From contig JAKLLJ010000111.1 of NCBI GenBank assembly GCA_023150215.1, forward strand, positions 1 to 9,195: a DNA stretch of 9,195 nt. The letters run 5' to 3'. The DNA is from Thauera sp. (GTDB taxonomy: Bacteria > Pseudomonadota > Gammaproteobacteria > Burkholderiales > Rhodocyclaceae). Shown here in pieces: positions 6,338 through 9,195 of this stretch. The notes below the pieces were generated by a model. It had not been told where the DNA came from, did not search any database, and saw only the letters and a list, made by a program, of their open reading frames with translations. Made by a program: the position numbers and the translations under genes. Position 1 is the stretch's first letter. Each line of letters begins with the position of its first letter.

Positions 6338-7378
6338 TCATACTCCTCCGACCAGCTTCCACGCCACCTGCTCACCGGCGCGCAGCGGAACCAGGGGATC
6401 GTCACCAAGATACGGGTAGCCCGCAGGCACCGACCAGGGCTCGCGCTGCAGCGTGATCGAATCGGCATTGGGCGGCAGGCCGTAGAAGGCCGGGCCATTG
6501 AGGCTGGCGAAGGCCTCGAGACGCTCGAGCGCGCCCGCCGCCTCGAACACCTCGGCGTAGAGTTCGATGCCGGCGTGAGCGGTGTAGCAGCCGGCACAAC
6601 CGCACGCATTCTCTTTCGTGCTGCGCGCATGCGGCGCCGAATCGGTGCCAAGGAAAAAGCGCGGATTGCCCGAGGTGACCGCCGCGACCAAGGCCTCGCG
6701 GTGCGCTTCGCGCTTGAGCACCGGCAGGCAGTAGTGATGGGGACGGATGCCGCCGGCAAAGATCGCATTGCGATTGAGCAGCAGGTGATGGGCGGTGACC
6801 GTCGCCGCGACGTGCGCTCCGGCCGCACGCACGAACTGCGCGGCCTCGGCGGTGGTGATGTGTTCGAACACCACCTTGAGCCCGGGGAAGCGCCGCACCA
6901 GCGGCGACAGCGTGCGCTCGATGAAGACGCGCTCGCGGTCGAACACATCGACCTCCGGCCCGGTCGCTTCGCCATGCACGCACAGCACCATGCCCAGCTT
7001 TTCCATGCGCTCGAGCACCGGATAGACCTTGTCGATCGCGGTCACGCCGGCGTCCGAGTTGGTCGTGGCGCCGGCCGGGTAAAGCTTGCAGGCCAGGACA
7101 TGGCCGCTGGCCCGCGCACGATCGATTTCGTCTGCAGCCAGGTTGTCGGTGAGGTACAGGCTCATCAGCGGCTCGAACCCCGTCCCCTTGGCGGCGGCGA
7201 GGATGCGCTCGCGGTAGGCCAGCGCCTGCGCAGTGGTCGTCACCGGCGGCTTCAGGTTGGGCATGATGAGGGCACGGCCGAAACGGGCGGCGGTATGCGG
7301 CACCACCGCATCGAGCGCGGCGTCGTCACGCACGTGCAGGTGCCAGTCGTCAGGGCGAATCAGGGTGATCGATTGCAT
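6338..7378 (-). CDS. pyrC: PyrC, dihydroorotase (type II)
   Basis: 346 residues, close to E. coli PyrC (348). It interconverts N-carbamoyl-aspartate and dihydroorotate in pyrimidine biosynthesis. The binuclear zinc site is complete: H13 and H15 in DWHLHVRD, the carboxylated lysine K98 in ACKLYPAG, H135 in VHGE, H173 in FEHITT and D246 in LGTDSAPH. The flexible-loop substrate signature is visible around 107-113 (NSDAGVT), and the cysteine-rich CGCAGC at 259-264 is typical of the proteobacterial enzyme. ATG 7378 matches the family N-terminus (MQSITLIRPDDW) and has GAGGA about 8 bases upstream; GTG 7402 is in frame but overlaps the probable transcription start. It is first in a two-gene unit with the lipoprotein downstream. 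Confidence 0.97.
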   Translation of the reverse strand: MQSITLIRPDDWHLHVRDDAALDAVVPHTAARFGRALIMPNLKPPVTTTAQALAYRERILAAAKGTGFEPLMSLYLTDNLAADEIDRARASGHVLACKLYPAGATTNSDAGVTAIDKVYPVLERMEKLGMVLCVHGEATGPEVDVFDRERVFIERTLSPLVRRFPGLKVVFEHITTAEAAQFVRAAGAHVAATVTAHHLLLNRNAIFAGGIRPHHYCLPVLKREAHREALVAAVTSGNPRFFLGTDSAPHARSTKENACGCAGCYTAHAGIELYAEVFEAAGALERLEAFASLNGPAFYGLPPNADSITLQREPWSVPAGYPYLGDDPLVPLRAGEQVAWKLVGGV

Positions 7379-7404
7379 CGGGGCATTCCTCGTATGACCC
7401 ACCG

Positions 7405-7433
7405 ATTATAGGCGCATCGACGCAGCCCACCAT
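7405..7433 (-). promoter_or_regulatory. Probable promoter of pyrC and the lipoprotein gene
   Basis: A perfect TATAAT at 7410-7405 on the minus strand lies in the 75-base gap between rsmI and pyrC. The hexamer 17 bases upstream (ATGGTG, 7433-7428) is a poor -35. Transcription would start around 7400-7398 in a run of Gs, giving a leader of only about 20 bases before ATG 7378. Confidence 0.6.
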
Positions 7434-7453
7434 CGCCGCCAGGCGTGCATCCA

Positions 7454-8344
7454 TCACGCTGCGGGCGAATCCTCCCCGCGTCGAAGCTCGAGCGCGAGCG
7501 CATACAGCGCGTTGCGCGACGCGCCGGTGATCTCTGCAGCGAGACGTGCGGCCGTCTTCACCGGCAGTTCGGCGAGCAAGCGCTCGAGCACGCGCACCGC
7601 CTGTGCATCGGGCCCGTCGGTCGCCGGCGCCCCGGCCACGACCAGCACGAATTCACCGCGTACGCGGTTGACGTCGGCCGCGAACCACGCCGCCGCCGCC
7701 GCCAGCGGCATGCGCACGATCTGTTCGTGCAGCTTGGTCATCTCGCGCGCGATCAGGATCTCGCGCTCACCACCAAACGCCGCGACCATGTCCGCCACGC
7801 ACTCGACGACGCGGTGCGGCGCTTCGTGGAACACCATTGCGGCGCGCTCGTCGACGATTTCGGCAAGCGCCGCCGCGCGCGCACCCGGCTTTGCCGGCAG
7901 GAAGCCGACGAAGCGGAAGCCGTCCTCGGCGAACCCGGACACCGACAGCGCCGCCACCGCCGCACACGGTCCCGGCAGCGGCACCACCGGATGCCCCGCC
8001 GCACGCACCCGCGCCACCAGCCGCGCGCCGGGATCGGACACCGCCGGCGTACCGGCATCGGTGATCAGCGCGACATGGCGGCCGGCGCCGAGCTGCTCGA
8101 TGATCTGCCCGGCCGCCGCCTGTTCGTTGTGCTGATGCACCGCGACCAGGCGCGTGCGGATGCCGTGTGCCTCAAGCAGACGCTGGCTGTGGCGGGTGTC
8201 CTCGGCGGCAATCACGTCCACCGCGGCGAGCAGCGCGAGCGCGCGCAGCGTGATGTCATGGAGATTTCCGAGCGGGGTGGCCACCACGTACAATGACGGC
8301 GTACTTGAAAGCGGACGATCGGGCAAACAGACGGAGGGGGTCAT
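7454..8344 (-). CDS. rsmI: RsmI, 16S rRNA C1402 2'-O-methyltransferase
   Basis: 296 residues, normal for the family. RsmI is a SAM-dependent enzyme of the tetrapyrrole-methylase fold that methylates the ribose of C1402 in 16S rRNA, complementing RsmH. Signatures: VATPLGNLHDIT (21-32), AAEDTRHS (46-53), LITDAGTPAVSDPG (93-106), VVPLPGPCAAVAALSVSG (120-137), GFLPAK (147-152) and FHEAPHR (172-178), then a C-terminal helical stretch about 260-281. The frame stays open upstream to 9157, but that part is antisense to yraN and the SIS gene and has no family similarity. ATG 8344 leaves 17 residues before SLYVVATPLGN, similar to other members. There is no clear ribosome binding site there, and this ATG shares two bases with the yraN ATG on the other strand. 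Confidence 0.95.
   Translation of the reverse strand: MTPSVCLPDRPLSSTPSLYVVATPLGNLHDITLRALALLAAVDVIAAEDTRHSQRLLEAHGIRTRLVAVHQHNEQAAAGQIIEQLGAGRHVALITDAGTPAVSDPGARLVARVRAAGHPVVPLPGPCAAVAALSVSGFAEDGFRFVGFLPAKPGARAAALAEIVDERAAMVFHEAPHRVVECVADMVAAFGGEREILIAREMTKLHEQIVRMPLAAAAAWFAADVNRVRGEFVLVVAGAPATDGPDAQAVRVLERLLAELPVKTAARLAAEITGASRNALYALALELRRGEDSPAA
8266..8294 (+). promoter_or_regulatory. Possible promoter of yraN
   Basis: TACAAT (8289-8294; five of six consensus bases) is preceded at 17 bases by TTCCGA (8266-8271; three of six). A start near 8301 would leave about 42 bases before the yraN ATG. The site lies inside the 5' coding end of rsmI on the opposite strand, as it must if yraN is separately transcribed. 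Weak prediction. Confidence 0.4.
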
Positions 8345-8783
8345 GAGCGACAGATTCGAGCGGGCAGCACCAGGGCACAGCCACGCGGATGGCGGGGCGG
8401 ACAGTATCGGCGCACGCCCGACGCCGGCGCAAGCGCGCGGCGCGGCCGCCGAAGCACTCGCCGCCGAGCATCTCGCCGCGCACGGCCTGCGCGTGATCGC
8501 ACGCAACGTGCACTGTCGCGGCGGCGAGGTCGACCTGATCTGCCTCGACCGCAGCCATGTCGTCTTCGTCGAGGTGCGCCTGCGCCGCAACAGCCGCTTC
8601 GGCGGCGCAGCGGAAAGCATCACCGCCGCCAAGCGCCGCCGCGTGATGATCGCCGCGCAGTGGTGGCTGGGTGGCGCCGGGCGGCACTTCCGCAATGCCC
8701 CCTGCCGCTTCGACGCGGTGCTGCTCGACGCCCTCGACCCGGCCCGCCTTACCTGGCTGGCGGGCGCCTTCGATGCTGGCTGA
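8343..8783 (+). CDS. yraN: YraN family protein (UPF0102), nuclease-like
   Basis: 146 residues. The family has a restriction-endonuclease-like fold, but its cellular role is unsettled. The core is visible: ARGAAAEALAAEHLAAHGL (31-49), RNVHCRGGEVDLIC (54-67), VVFVEVRLRRNSRFGG (73-88) and CRFDAVLL (121-128). The acidic residues of GEVD and VEV sit where the PD-(D/E)xK-type active site is expected; the final position is Arg (VEVR) rather than Lys, as I recall for E. coli YraN too. ATG 8343 has a strong GGAGGGGG just upstream, which supports it over earlier in-frame codons. About 30 variable residues precede the core. It runs divergently from rsmI and is followed after 44 bases by the SIS gene. 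Confidence 0.93.
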   Translation: MSDRFERAAPGHSHADGGADSIGARPTPAQARGAAAEALAAEHLAAHGLRVIARNVHCRGGEVDLICLDRSHVVFVEVRLRRNSRFGGAAESITAAKRRRVMIAAQWWLGGAGRHFRNAPCRFDAVLLDALDPARLTWLAGAFDAG

Positions 8784-8790
8784 ACACGCG

Positions 8791-8799
8791 TGCTAGACT
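8791..8799 (+). promoter_or_regulatory. Possible extended -10 promoter element before the SIS gene
   Basis: TGCTAGACT, an extended -10 form (TGn plus TAGACT, four of six consensus bases), lies in the 44-base gap after yraN. A start near 8806 would give a leader of about 20 bases. No good -35 is seen, which extended -10 promoters can tolerate. It would let the SIS gene be expressed separately from yraN. Confidence 0.4.
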
Positions 8800-8827
8800 C
8801 CTGCGCCCTGTAGACGCCGCTTGCCGC

Positions 8828-9195
8828 ATGAACCTGATCGACCGTATCTCGCACCAGTTCGAAGACAACATGCACGCCTCGCTCGAGGCGCTCGAGCTGC
8901 TGGCGGCCCCGATCGCCGGCGCGGTCGAGCTGATCACCGCCAGCCTGCTCGAGAACGGCAAGGTGCTGGTCTGCGGCAGCAGCGGCTCGGCCGGCGACGC
9001 GCGCCGCTTCGCCGCACAACTCATCAACGGCTTCGAGCTCGAACGCCCCGCACTCGCTGCCATGGCGCTCAGCGCCGACAGCTCCACGCTCGCCCCGCTC
9101 GCCGGCGACCCCGACACCCAGGCCCTGTTCGCGCGCCAGATCGCCGCCTTCGGCCACCCCGGCGACATCCTGTTGACCCTGTCCGCAAACCCCGA
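8828..9195 (+). CDS. SIS-domain protein, DiaA/GmhA-like (partial, C-terminus outside window)
   Basis: The first 122 codons are present; the gene runs off the right edge. An N-terminal helical region, FEDNMHASLEALELLAAPIA (11-30), precedes the sugar-isomerase (SIS) fold: GKVLVCGSSGSAGDARRFAAQ (44-64), INGFELERPALAAMAL (66-81) and GHPGDILLTLS (109-119). Layout and INxFExERPxLxAxAL match E. coli DiaA, the DnaA-binding initiation factor, and the related phosphoheptose isomerase GmhA. The usual CGNGxSAxxAQHFA is here CGSSGSAGDARRFA, and the usual STSGNS after the LLAI-type strand reads LSANP, so it is a divergent member. Position after yraN matches yraN-diaA of E. coli. The ribosome binding site before ATG 8828 is weak. 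Function as a DnaA partner is inference only. Confidence 0.85.
   Translation, partial: MNLIDRISHQFEDNMHASLEALELLAAPIAGAVELITASLLENGKVLVCGSSGSAGDARRFAAQLINGFELERPALAAMALSADSSTLAPLAGDPDTQALFARQIAAFGHPGDILLTLSANP

Noticed and set aside
6179..7411. Plus-strand open frame of 410 residues antisense to pyrC
   Set aside because: PyrC on the other strand has a complete metal site; this frame is rich in Arg, Ala and Gly and has no domain I recognise.
8345..9157. Minus-strand open frame extending rsmI to 567 residues
   Set aside because: The added part is antisense to yraN and the SIS gene, has Ala/Ser/Arg-rich shadow composition and no RsmI similarity; the RsmI domain begins near 8344.
1..9195. CRISPR arrays, insertion sequences, tRNA genes, toxin-antitoxin or defence genes
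   Set aside because: No spaced repeat array, transposase motif, terminal inverted repeats with target duplication, or tRNA-like fold was seen; almost all sequence is accounted for by housekeeping genes.

Overview
The window is GC-rich chromosomal DNA from a Gram-negative bacterium, most likely a betaproteobacterium and perhaps Rhodocyclales (Azoarcus/Thauera-like). This is inferred from the type II PyrC, the meso-DAP-type MurE, the type-A RNase P RNA and the gene order; no taxonomic marker was searched. It looks like a conserved housekeeping region. I saw no mobile element, CRISPR array, phage gene or defence system.

Layout. Positions 1-5000 (minus strand) hold the start of the division and cell wall (dcw) cluster, transcribed right to left: mraZ, rsmH, ftsL, ftsI, murE and the first codons of murF. 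The genes overlap by 1-4 bases or are one base apart. Positions 5001-5350 hold the mraZ promoter, a ten-base-period array of MraZ boxes lying on that promoter, and a probable terminator for the upstream RNA gene. Positions 5351-5796 (minus) encode RNase P RNA (rnpB), with a perfect 12-bp end helix and a TATAAT box 7 bases before its 5' end. Positions 5836-7378 (minus) hold pyrC (type II dihydroorotase) followed by an unrecognised small lipoprotein gene whose ribosome binding site lies in the last pyrC codons. Positions 7454-8344 (minus) encode RsmI. Positions 8343-9195 (plus) hold yraN and the start of a divergent DiaA/GmhA-like SIS-domain gene.

How it fits together. MurE and MurF extend the peptidoglycan stem peptide, FtsI cross-links septal peptidoglycan and FtsL belongs to the divisome. 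RsmH and RsmI methylate the same 16S rRNA nucleotide (C1402, E. coli numbering) at N4 and the 2'-O, and here lie about 3 kb apart. MraZ probably represses the whole cluster through the boxes on its own promoter. The rsmI / yraN / SIS group resembles the yraL-yraN-diaA neighbourhood of gammaproteobacteria.

The points most worth a second look are the MraZ operator layout, the divergent SIS protein with altered signature motifs, the rsmI/yraN start codons that share bases on opposite strands, the unknown lipoprotein translationally linked to pyrC, and the structure of rnpB. None of these amounts to a clearly new biological system.
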